The notes under the pieces are model-generated. The model was given only the letters and a program-made list of their open reading frames with translations. It did no database searches and had not been told where the DNA came from. From Breviolum minutum Mf 1.05b.01 (lineage: Eukaryota; Sar; Dinophyceae; Suessiales; Symbiodiniaceae): a stretch of 64,000 nucleotides of DNA. The position numbers and the translations under genes were made by a program. The stretch is taken from assembly GCA_000507305.1 (NCBI GenBank), contig DF239241.1, forward strand, positions 75,271 to 139,270, read 5' to 3'. Numbering within the stretch: the first letter of the stretch is position 1; each line of letters starts with the position of its first letter. Below are positions 54,807 to 64,000 of the stretch, piece after piece.

Positions 54807-55116
54807 AAATTCTGATGTGAGGTGGGGTGCAACATATGGTAGTTCACCTAGGGGATCAGTTAGTTTCTTTAACCAAATACAGGTTGCTGCAAAGTTTTAC
54901 CTCCATTTTTTAAACCCTGGGAATAGTATGGCACTGATTTTAGGTTGTACTTTTGATGGGACACCTTTCGAGGTATATTAAACCGATTGTTGGGAGGTTT
55001 TCTCAGTTAATGATCTTGGATGGATAGATTGGGTTGGCCACTTTCCCATCATGGTGGCAATATGAAGCTTTAGGGTGGGATCACTAAAACATGTAAAACA
55101 CATCTGGTGGTGACTA

Positions 55117-55235
55117 CACCCCCGAAGTTTAACAGCTTGCCCCTGAAAAAAGGATGCTGGAAAAACGATGCTTGGAAGACTACTTTCCTTTTGGGATGGT
55201 ACATTTCCACGGCATGTGTTGGGCTTCCAGGGAGT
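55117..55235. mobile_element. Family C element (right end decayed)
   Basis: TACACCCCCGAAGTTTAACA, CTTGCCCCTGAAAAAAGG and GCTTGGAAGACTACTTTCC; the right end is only partly recognisable. Confidence 0.6.
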
Positions 55236-55488
55236 ATTACTGCAACTGTCATTTTTGTCTATTCCACGATGGGAATAAATCGCAAAGCTCCCAAGGTTGT
55301 TTTAAAAGGATTCAGAATAAAATCAAAACATGCAGATAGGTCCCCATTTTTTGGCAATCATGGGAGTACTAGTACCTGTGGTACTTCAAGAAATGCAACC
55401 CTACTTACATCCCAAGGTGATTTGCTAAACTTCGGCCATCAGCAGTATCATGTTGACTCGTTTATTTGTTTTGTTTTTTGTTCGGCAG

Positions 55489-55613
55489 GAGCCAAGAAGG
55501 ACCTTTTCTGGAGCTTTGGTCAAGTTGGGAAGCAGAATGGGAAGCACCACTTTTGGATCTATGGGTCGCTCGGCGCTTTGGACATCAGTCAATGTTGCGC
55601 TGAGAAGTGAAAC
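55489..55613 (+). CDS. Unidentified exon candidate
   Basis: After TTCGGCAG|G the frame reads EPRRTFSGALVKLGSRMGST, TFGSMGRSALWTSVNVALRS, ET. A second frame is also open; this one has the more protein-like composition. Boundary at the 3' side uncertain. Confidence 0.35.
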
Positions 55614-55679
55614 AGTTGAGATACCTAGCCTGACAAGAAAGCCATGCTTCCAAAAAGTCAATCATCATCCTCATTGACA

Positions 55680-56880
55680 CCCAAATGTGATGAAGTTGAG
55701 AGTCAATTAGATTTGTTTCACTGCTTGTGTTCCTATAACTTTTGGCTTGGGGGAAGATTAGAGACAGCAAGTTGGTCTTTGTGATTTCCTGAGGTAAGTC
55801 TCTGAGTCGAACCTTTTCGCGCTCCTTATCATCGGTGAAGGTGCATAACATCGCTCAAGTGGGATGTTTTTTGAAGGTGTATTTGGCAGTCATGGGAGCG
55901 ATCAAAAAGATGTTGTTTTCTCCAACCAAAACAGAGACTTCTTAATTTTTTTTCGGGCGAAAAAAACCTGCTTCATTTGAAGAGATTCGTATAAATGCTG
56001 TTGCCAGGATCCTTCTCCAGGAACTCCAACTTATGGTTCTGAATCGAAGGACTGTCAAGGATGCAACTTTGACCTCAAAATAAGTGAATGCCACTGGTTG
56101 GCAACGCCAATAAAAAGAAACCAGAAGATTTATAAAACTTTGTAAATAATGGTGCACTTTCCATATTCAACTGGTTAGCCGGATTTCTGAACCATCAACC
56201 GTATGTGTTCATTTTTTTGAGGACTTAAGAGGTACAGCTCAAGCTTTTCCATCAGAATCAAAGGACAGATTCGGTCGAAACATGGGATCGGAGTCAATCA
56301 TGTCCATCGAGGTTGGGTGGTTCATAGGTTCGTGAAGGCCCTAGGAGTAGTGACCCCTACCTATAGGTTGCGGTTTTTTACATTGCATGAATTTGCGGAA
56401 TCGGCTTAAGGCATCAATCTATGCCATCTAAAAATCACGACCTAGCCTTTATATCAACTGAACTTCAACTCTTAAACTCGTTCAATTCTTAAACTCGTTC
56501 AATTCATAGAATTTATTATGTTCTGTTCTGTGCAATATTTCATATGGTCAAAGTTTGATCAACATATTTTCTCCACTTTTATGGGCAAATTATTGCGACC
56601 TCAGTTGTTTTGTTCACCCCAAACGGTGGTTTAGTATTAATTGGATCCTCCCCCCAAATCCCCTTTCTTCAGGCTAGGAATTATAGTAACTTGCCTAGAC
56701 TTTTGATTTTGTACACCCCGGAAAACTAGCACGAATATCACAAAATGAAGGTTTGGAAAAGGTGACTTCTTTTTGATATAGCCAGTTTTGGTATCTATAT
56801 GAGCAGCCGCCTTTATTTGGAAAAGAAAGGAATAGCTTGTGGATGGAAACATTTTTTTTTCAAATCCACCTTGCCTATGG
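55680..56880. other. Spacer without supported gene
   Basis: Includes a family D fragment at 56168-56206 (GATTTCTGAACCATCAACC). Otherwise nothing recognised. Confidence 0.4.
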
Positions 56881-56881
56881 G

Positions 56882-57294
56882 AACGAGGTAGGGGGTAACT
56901 CAAAAACGAGGTACTAAGTAACAACATGTCAGTGATTTGGACTTTTGAGACCGTTGGTGCTGAAAAAAACGAGGTCTGAAACGAGGTCAAAACGAGGTCC
57001 AAAACCTCCACACACAGCTTCCTGGTGACCATCCCTTCAGCTAGTCCGTTTTTTATCATTTTTGAGATGGCGTTTCATTTTCTTCGCCAACGAGGTTTCT
57101 TGACATAAGGGTCATCTATCCCCATACATGTCTCGAGTATTGTATGTTTGTAGTGCTCCGTCATCCTCCACTTCTTCTTCGGACTCATCAGACAATTGAG
57201 AAAAAAGACAAGCACTGGAAAACGAGGTCACCATTTTTCCAAGAACATGCTTCAAGACTAAAAGTTAATTGAACGAGGTAGGGAGTAACTGAAA
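56882..57294. repeat. AACGAGGT-rich block bounded by direct repeats
   Basis: The word AACGAGGT occurs about eight times in 400 bp. The outer copies are extended: AACGAGGTAGGGGGTAACT at the left and AACGAGGTAGGGAGTAACT at the right, both in the same orientation. Confidence 0.7.
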
Positions 57295-57299
57295 CACAT

Positions 57300-58255
57300 G
57301 CGGCCTTTCAAAATATGATTAATAAAAGCCGTCGCTCATATGTATTGGATATTGATCTATACATATATGTATTTTGGTTAAATTTCGGGGGTGCATGTTT
57401 TTGTGGGAGTCTTCACCAAGGGAACTTTGACAAAATCTGTTTTGGAAGGACTCCAGTGGCAAAACTCGAAGATCAGAAATGCCTTCCAAGGACGGTGGAA
57501 GTCGCATAAAATGCCCAGTTTGTTAGGGGAAAATATGTTGATTCAGGTAGTGAAGGTGGCAAAATGAGAAGTAAAATGATGTAGAATTGTTGGAATGTTT
57601 AGAATAATAACTTGGAGCTTAGGGAGAACAGATGGATGTTAACCTGTTCGTTTGTTGTGAAGTGGACGACCTGATTATTTTGCCTGTTGTACTCATAGGC
57701 ACACTACTCAACTTCTTTATTTGTAGAGTGGCCCACATGTTGAGAGATAAAGGCAAATATGACCTGAATAGATGAATTTGAATAGATATCGATACGATGG
57801 TGCATTTTGAGAGTTCAGTTCCTCCACCATCCTTGTGCCACTGCCATGGAATGGGATTCCTTGCGGCCTAAATCCTGGCATTTGAGAATTGCACTGTTTT
57901 GCTAATTTGGAGAGAGATGGTTTATTGAGACTACGTGTTGTTCGTACCAGTGCTTTTTGACATCGTTGGTCAAATTAGCATGAGGGAAGGTGATCATCCC
58001 AAAAGCTGGCTTCAAAAGTAGAATCCAATTCTGGCGATGTAGATAGGTGCTGTGATCTGCACAGAGCTTTGTTGAAGAACAGATAGTTAGCAATGTCAGG
58101 TAAGTTTAGTGACGTCATGTCAGCCCAAATGGTAGTGTATAATTATATATACATGATATTTGATAGATATGATTCAATTAGTAATGGTTATTGTATTCCC
58201 TTCACTCAGATCCCTCAAAGCAGAAACTTGAAGACAAATCCATGGTTCCTCGTTG
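57300..58255. other. Spacer without supported gene
   Basis: A frame at 57390-57509 (GNFDKICFGRTPVAKLEDQK) is mildly protein-like. No repeats of the labelled families. Confidence 0.3.
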
Positions 58256-58257
58256 AG

Positions 58258-58685
58258 GATCAACGGTCAAGTTCCCATGGTTCTGGCAAGGACAATCCGG
58301 CGGATGGCCGAAACATTCAGCAGCGATGTAGATGTAGAAAACATAGAAGATCAAATCATGGTAGTTCCTAGTTGGAAGGAACCAAGAAATATCGGCTCCC
58401 TTCAAAACAAGATATGTTTGCTGAATAGAAACTTGTGGGAAGCCATTTTTTTCTCCACAATCCCGCTCATTCTTGAAGCTATCCAAAGGGATTCAGGTCG
58501 AAGCTGGTAGGAAATCATCTTCCATCGGAAGTTGCATCGCATCAACCAGTCGTTTGTTGATCAGTTTTGTCCAGGATTCCATCGGAAGAGCTCGCAGATC
58601 TCCATTTGCCTCCAAGGACCCAGACGTGGCAATGACTAATGATTTTGATCATTGCCTTCAGAATGATCACTTATGTAACTTATGA
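58258..58685 (+). CDS. Unidentified gene, two in-phase exons
   Basis: Exon 58258-58360 reads INGQVPMVLARTIRRMAETF, SSDVDVENIEDQIM and ends at GTAGTT. Exon 58497-58685 begins after TTCAG|G in phase 0 and reads VEAGRKSSSIGSCIASTSRL, LISFVQDSIGRARRSPFASK, DPDVAMTNDFD, ending in TGA. The 136-nt intron is short. A competing frame is open in the second exon. Family unknown. Confidence 0.4.
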
Positions 58686-58689
58686 ATGA

Positions 58690-59945
58690 TCATTGATGTT
58701 AATGGATTTGTTTCAGCAATGCTTCTTTTGGTTAGCCCCCCCGGAATGACAAGATGAAATCAACTTGGAGTGAGACATGTCGATCATCAAAGAAAGAGCT
58801 GGGAACCACATGAGACCCCTGAACCCAAACTCAAATGGGAATGATCAATAAAGCATAGCACAAGCAAGAGTTTTTTTGGGGAATATGGAATATGTGTGTT
58901 TTGTCTTTGGGGGGGTGGACTACACTCCTGAAAACTAACATGGCAATGGAAAATCCCCCATTTTCAATAGGAAAGAGCAATCTTCAAACAGGTGGATGTT
59001 CCAGCCAGCCATGTGAGCGTTTTCGGAGGATAATACTGCAAACTCGGACTTCGGCGCGGGACCACAACAAAAAATCCACCTCATCAGACCCAACAAAGAC
59101 ATGATGCTCTAGATTTTGCGTTCGGTTTCTTTGTGTTTTTGATATGTTTTGTGACGTTTCAAAATTATAGAAAACAGATGATGAAACTTAAACAAAAGCT
59201 AATTATGAATTCTACATCTTTTGGTTTTTTTCTGAACCGTGAGTGCATAAACTTTCAGGATGGCAGTTTTTCAGTCATTTGGTCGACTTCAGTGGTGTGT
59301 AAGTGGTCACCGTTTCCCTGACAACTCAGGCAGCGAAGGGAATGAATCTGCTCATGAGCTCCGGAGACAGGGCTCCCGACGGAGTGGAGGTGCGGTGAAC
59401 ATATGGGTGCTTCCTGAAATGGTGGGTTTTCCCCCCAAATCATCCATTTGGAAATAGGGTTTTCCATTATAAACTTTATAAACCATCCATTTTGGGGTAA
59501 CCCAATTTTAGGAAACCCCCATATATGTTAACATCATGCATACCACAAACCACTTTGAAACCAAAAAAGTGCGATTATGGCACCCAGGAAAGGATAAGGT
59601 GAACAACCATGAGACACGACACAATTTGCGAAGTCTACACTGAATTGGGAGGTGTTAAAACTAGACCGCCTTAAGACCCTAGAGTCAAAATACCCTTGAG
59701 AAGTGCACCCATCCCTAGGTTTCCAACCAGGGGCCGAAAAAGTCAGTTAGTCAAAGTTTCAATGGTACAGTGGGCTTAATGTTTTGATGGAAGCATACTT
59801 AAAAAAAAAAACAATTTGTCCCGTATCATCCCTGATTTTCCACAAAAGAGTTGTCACCTCTCACTGTCCAAAAACCGAAGTTTCAGTTGCCATGTTGTTT
59901 AGTCGGAAGCCAAATCCTTACAACAAATCAACATGAGCAATGAAC
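58690..59945. other. Spacer with weak exon candidates
   Basis: A family C-type left end (TACACTCCTGAAAACTAAC) lies at 58920. Around 59330-59395, two frames (AAKGMNLLMSSGDRAPDGVE and SEGNESAHELRRQGSRRSGG) compete after CAACTCAG|G; one may be an exon. Confidence 0.3.
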
Positions 59946-59947
59946 AA

Positions 59948-60050
59948 AAAACCTGATTGTTTAGGTTACATGGGGGATTAATACTACCCAGCTTTATAGG
60001 GATCATAATAAACCATGAAATACGGATCCGGATCCTTATTCACCAACCAG
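59948..60050. mobile_element. Family G element (right end lost)
   Basis: ACCTGATTGTTTAGGTTACAT, GGGGGATTAATACTACCCAG, CATAATAAACCAT and GGATCCTTATTCACCAACCAG. Confidence 0.6.
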
Positions 60051-60059
60051 ATTTCGCCC

Positions 60060-61195
60060 AGGATTCCATAAAAATCTCTCTGACGCCAAATTGACCCGTC
60101 AGGTTTTGGAGCCCAAAGGGCCTATATGCCAGGCTCAAAAACTTCAGTCCAAAGGAAGACAAAAAGGTGCGTTCGGCCGTTTGAAGTTTGGGCCGTTTTT
60201 TGAATGGCAATTTTTTTCCTTCCAATTTTCAAGAGGCAATGGGACGGGTGGGGAAACCCCTACGGCCCTAGCAGTGTACCCGTGGTACTGGTATTTGGCT
60301 GGTGTTCTTGGATGGAATTCTTGGGGATGAAATAATCCATAGATACCCACTATGAAGGGCTTAAAAAGGGATTTCCCATAGGGATACGTTGTGCTATCCC
60401 CTGACAATTTGGAGCGCTTATTTTTATTTTGTTGGGCTTTTTTGCTACCCCTGGAGTTATTCGCATTTTTTTGGGTGGGATTTTGGTGGTGGGTAGAGAT
60501 TTTCAGGATTATTTTATAGAAGCTGGGGATGATTATATAAAGGATGCTAATGGTAGAAGCAGGGTAGATAATTGATGTCATCTCTTCAGGCTTTGATCCT
60601 CACAGGGTGGTATGAAGTGATGTTTCGTTAAATTCCTGAGCGGGTAGGAGGGGTGATGTTATGTTCTTCCAAGAAGATCAATGACCTTGTGTATCATTTT
60701 ATTTGGTCAAATTATAGCGACCTCACAGGACCTCACCCTGAAAGGTAGCTGAGGAATGGACATCACCTTATTTCCGGGAAATCTAGGTTGGTGAAATATT
60801 ATTCCATTTGTTCAGATGTTATGTGCTTCTGCCGTGTCACATGACCTTTTTTTTTGACGCTAAGAATGGCCTCAAGGATGTGGGAAACTTGAGGTCCTCC
60901 CCCACCTGCCTGGGTTAGAGAAACAGCATATTTGTAAGGATCGAGGTATGTCCTAAGGAAGGGAATTCCCCTACAATCCTATTCTGGGGTTGGGTCTGGA
61001 CTCTTAGGGTTTTTGCATTGGGACAGCTCACAAAGGTTTATTGGCAACTAGGATTCTCGACTGTTAGAAACAGTCGGTTGGAACTTGTGTGTGCTCACAT
61101 GATTACAAGGTACCATCTCACTTGGATTATGAATGTGTTAGTAAAGCCTTCAGAGAGCATATGACTACACTGTTCAGTGGGTTTGTGAATCCTTC
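60060..61195. other. Spacer without supported gene
   Basis: Short frames such as LKNFSPKEDKKV near 60135 hint at coding sequence, but no exon can be fixed. Confidence 0.3.
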
Positions 61196-61198
61196 CAG

Positions 61199-61268
61199 GA
61201 TTTGATGTCATTTCGCCCCATGGGAGGTCTTTGTTCAACCGTGCTACCACCGTTGGCACACTGCTCAG
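61199..61268 (+). CDS. Weak exon candidate
   Basis: After TTCCAG|G the frame reads FDVISPHGRSLFNRATTVGT then LLS. It might be an upstream copine exon, but there is no direct match. Confidence 0.25.
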
Positions 61269-61773
61269 TTTTCAGCCTTGCTTTTTTGCGGTCACTGGAT
61301 TTTTTCTGAAAGAAAACAACGAAAACATCAAGAGCATTCCAAGTCATGGGAATTGGATTTGGTTGTGGGGCTGGAGAATTACATGTTGCACACCCTTCAA
61401 CAAAATATTGAACATTTCATTTGAAGAGATGATGCCTGAATCCACTCCCGATCAAACTATTCTCGATCCTCCAGCCTTGTTCATCAAGCAGAGAATCCAC
61501 TGTATACGTTGGATCCACCCCGCCACCCAGGATTCTAGTCACCACCAGGATTATTAGTATTTCAAATAGGGAATCCCTACAAGCCATTTGTTTGAAAACT
61601 GCTGGGTGGGGGGTTCGATGGATCGATGTGGCTTTTCCAATGAGGGACTTCCCTTGGAGCTGGAGAGAAGACCCTCTTCTTTGGACCTGTGGTTGGTCAA
61701 TTGGTGATTCAGGAGACGATTTTTGGGAAGCAAATGGAGATTGCCAGAGTTGCATGATTAGTATTCCGAAATG

Positions 61774-61832
61774 GCCAATACAGGGTGAAGTAGTACCAAT
61801 GGCGTTGGAGCCAATACAGGGTGAAGTAGTAC
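61774..61832. repeat. 23-bp tandem direct repeat
   Basis: GCCAATACAGGGTGAAGTAG plus TAC occurs at 61774-61796 and 61810-61832, separated by 13 bp. Confidence 0.85.
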
Positions 61833-62298
61833 AGTGGTGAAACCAGGATGGAATCATGAGATCTTTTGATCTCAAGGTAACCGAAGTAACTAAGCGTCAA
61901 GAGGCAGGGGGAAAGACTTGCAAGACTGAACTCCAATGCGTTTTTTCTTGGACCCAACCAAACTCAGGCAAAGTTCAAAAACTTGGAAACAATTATACAA
62001 CAACCCACTTGAAATTGTGATCTTCACATAGGAAGGTCACTAGTTGAATGTGCTAGGATATGATTCTGGACAGATCCTATACCTTCTTGGATTACGTACG
62101 TCGGGCTACCCAGCACTGTCCATTCCAGTTGATGTAGCATGACTTTCAAATGTTCGGATGTAAGTCGGTGATGAGTGAAATGTCGCCTGTATAAATAGCT
62201 GGAATGGTCCTTTTGAGTGATTGTGCTCTGCATAACGCTACGTTTGTACTTGCACATTCTCGCACATGAACAGTCAGTATTGCTGTATCAGTGCAATG

Positions 62299-62310
62299 AT
62301 CATCATCATC

Positions 62311-62377
<67 letters not shown>

Positions 62378-62378
62378 T
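62299..62378. repeat. (ATC)n microsatellite
   Basis: About 26 ATC/CAT triplets with a few interruptions. Confidence 0.95.
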
Positions 62379-62499
62379 TGTCTACTCACCGTCCCTTGTC
62401 CATAGTTCAATTAGATCCTAAAACGGTACAACTGTACAACCATATGTGTCCATATGTAATTTTCAATCAACCTATAACCAACTGTTTCTTGTACAAAAA

Positions 62500-63448
62500 A
62501 ACCCAACCTGGACTGCTTGACTGGCACAAGAAGATCCCGCTCAATGCCTACGAAGGTGGTGGTTTGGAACTGCGTATGATGTTGGGGATTGACTTCACCC
62601 GCTCCAATGTGCGGGGAAGAGCTGGGGGGAAAAAGATGGGTAAATGATACGTGAAGCAGGCCAGTGAACAGGAATGATCCATGGTTTTGGAAGAATTTGA
62701 AATGAAACTCTTGCACAAAAGTAGTCAATATAGGCTAGATGGCTGGAAACAGAGTGATTGAACATCAAATATGTTTAAGCTGTACTTATTCGGATTTTAT
62801 AATGCTTGTCATATGCCTGTCACCGGATTTATCACATGGCTGCCAGATGGACGTGATGAATCCTGACTCCTTACACAGTTGCAATCTCAGAATCCATGAC
62901 GATTCCTGGTTTCTGAATGCAATTTTTCCTGCTATGATGAGGTCAATGTGAGAAGGGTTTGGCCACAGCCTATGAAGATGCTATTTGCAGCCTTGGACAA
63001 GTCTTAAGGACATTACTGTAGCTCAGGATTACTTCAGGATATTGCATTTCCTCAAATTCGGGAATATTTTGGATCGCTGAGTGAACATGGATTTTTGTTG
63101 TCGAAAATTGGGTTCTGTTCAGCTGTTCTCTGTGTACTTGGTGCGTGCAGAACGGCAGCACTTGGTGATCAAAAGAGCTTTTAGGATGACTATGTTCAAC
63201 ACTAAATGACTAATAAATAAGCAACTGCTTGGGGGTGGACTATAGCCAAACAATTGCTTTTTAATTGCTCCAAAAACACTTGTGATGCATATGAATCATA
63301 TGAATATGCAAAATCTTCCACGAAGCCTCCGATTCTCCTCGGAACAAAACGCCACAGGAGCTATGACACCAGTAACGAGTATTATGTGTACGGCTTCGGC
63401 GCAAAGATACCGCCCAGTCATACTGCCGGGGCTCCTGACAATCACATG
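62500..63448 (+). CDS. CPNE: Copine (von Willebrand A-like domain part)
   Basis: Copines are Ca2+-dependent phospholipid-binding proteins with two C2 domains and a C-terminal A domain. Four exons of the A domain are visible: about 62500-62608 (KIPLNAYEGGGLELRMMLGI, DFTRSN), 62847-62877 (MDVMNPDSLH), 62969-63008 (YEDAICSLGQVL), 63358-about 63448 (SYDTSNEYYVYGFGAKIPPS, HTAGAPDNHM). IDFTxSN is the MIDAS-type start, and NPDSLH and YGFGAKIPP are copine hallmarks. Phases of the last three junctions agree exactly; donors are GT, GT and GA (63009). The C2 domains should lie upstream but were not recognised, and the 3' part continues to the right (a stretch near 63652, GIAFDFFGDVP, may be next). Confidence 0.85.
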
Positions 63449-64000
63449 GCACACTTCCATGACAGTGCCACTAAGAATTATATCCTATATACATTATCAT
63501 ATAATATTGTATCAGTATAGATATCTATTTGTGCCCATTCTGATTACTGTATAAGGAATAAAAATCCTTTAAAGCCACGGTATATGCTATTGTCGTTATT
63601 GCCATACGATTATTATATAGAGGAGGCACCACTGCCTTCAAGTCCATTGGAGGGCAAAAGGTGGCATTGCCTTCGACTTTTTCGGAGATGTTCCAGCTGC
63701 CAAATCCCCGAATTGTATCCAGAGGCCAGAAAAAACCCCCTGAAACGGAACCGAGTCCATGATGTTCATGGAAATGCCCTTGGCATAATTCTAGTGATGT
63801 CTTTTGCCAGTCATTTTGCGTGTGTTCCAAATTGAGTTTGGTAGCGGGATGTAGTGGGAATACTAACAAGACATGTTGGCATCGTTTTGTTGAAGCTTTT
63901 GTTAAATGGTGGCTAAGGCCCAGCAACCCTTTCCCAGTAACCTTCAGCTACCCACGACTGAGGTGTGTTCCAATTGTTTTGCCTTGACGGGTGATTTCCT
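63449..64000. other. Right edge, probably further copine introns and exons
   Basis: Two short protein-like stretches near 63650-63720 compete in different frames. No boundary could be fixed. Confidence 0.3.

Noticed and set aside
2611-59000. Recurring palindromes as CRISPR-like or attachment-site arrays
   Set aside because: They are dispersed, differ in family, are not regularly spaced and sit in eukaryotic introns.
62217-62405. Open frame with long His and Ile runs
   Set aside because: It is simply the (ATC)n microsatellite translated.
1-64000. tRNA or rRNA genes
   Set aside because: No cloverleaf with conserved loop bases and no rRNA-like stretch was noticed on reading both strands; a dedicated scan was not possible.

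Overview
ORGANISM. The window looks like nuclear DNA of a dinoflagellate. Four things point there. (1) Every gene recognised by homology lies on the + strand, a one-way gene block of the kind described for dinoflagellates. (2) Genes are cut into very short exons (about 30-240 nt). (3) Where homology plus reading frame fixes the intron boundaries, donors are a mix of GT, GC and GA, and acceptors are almost always AG followed by G. This splice grammar is reported for Symbiodiniaceae and relatives. (4) A degenerate spliced-leader-like sequence precedes a nearly intronless gene. I cannot name a species.

LAYOUT. 0-7 kb: isolated exon candidates, including a possible plastid-targeting first exon, among repeats. 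7.9-17.8 kb: at least 12 exons of an ABC1/UbiB-type atypical kinase, without a visible exon for the catalytic loop. 19.2-20.6 kb: a compact OTU-like protease gene in two overlapping frames, possibly transposed. 20.9-24.3 kb: unidentified exons. 26.6-31.6 kb: sulfite-oxidase-type enzyme (cytochrome b5 plus molybdopterin domain). 36.3-39.6 kb: mitochondrial tricarboxylate (citrate) carrier with a complete 3' half. 40.1-44.1 kb: two unidentified genes. 44.2-47.3 kb: JmjC (JMJD8-like) protein. 47.6-48.9 kb: ankyrin-repeat protein. 49.5-51.0 kb: secreted haem peroxidase with a Thr-rich tail. 51-61 kb: scattered unidentified exons. 62.5-63.5 kb: copine, running to or past the right edge.

REPEATS. 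Introns and spacers are full of short (about 90-150 bp) palindromic elements of many unrelated sequence families. I label them: A (GGTGGTGG...CCACCAAC), B (CCCTCCCTGAAAC...GTTTCAGGGAGGG), C (CACCCC-GAAATTTAACAG...), D (CTGTTGATGG...CCATCAACAG), E (CTTGGAGGATCATCCC...), F (CTTGGATGTCCC...), G (CCTGGTTGTTTAGGG...), H (GGGGGAATCAAACAAT...), I (GTAAGTNGGNNNTTATAACTCC...), J (CCATCCATGTA...), K (GGCTAATTGTTGGTTTGG...), L (GAGCGGCTTGGAAC...). Families A-F are bordered by TA on both sides. One C copy sits inside an E copy exactly at a TA that is still unoccupied in another E copy. So these are non-autonomous TA-target DNA transposons that live mainly in introns, that is, introner-like elements. In family A the termini themselves offer a GT donor and an AG acceptor.

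The genes do not form one pathway. Their products would serve mitochondria or plastid (ABC1K, citrate carrier, sulfite oxidase), secretion (peroxidase), Ca2+/membrane signalling (copine) and protein modification (JmjC, OTU). No rRNA, tRNA or CRISPR feature was seen.
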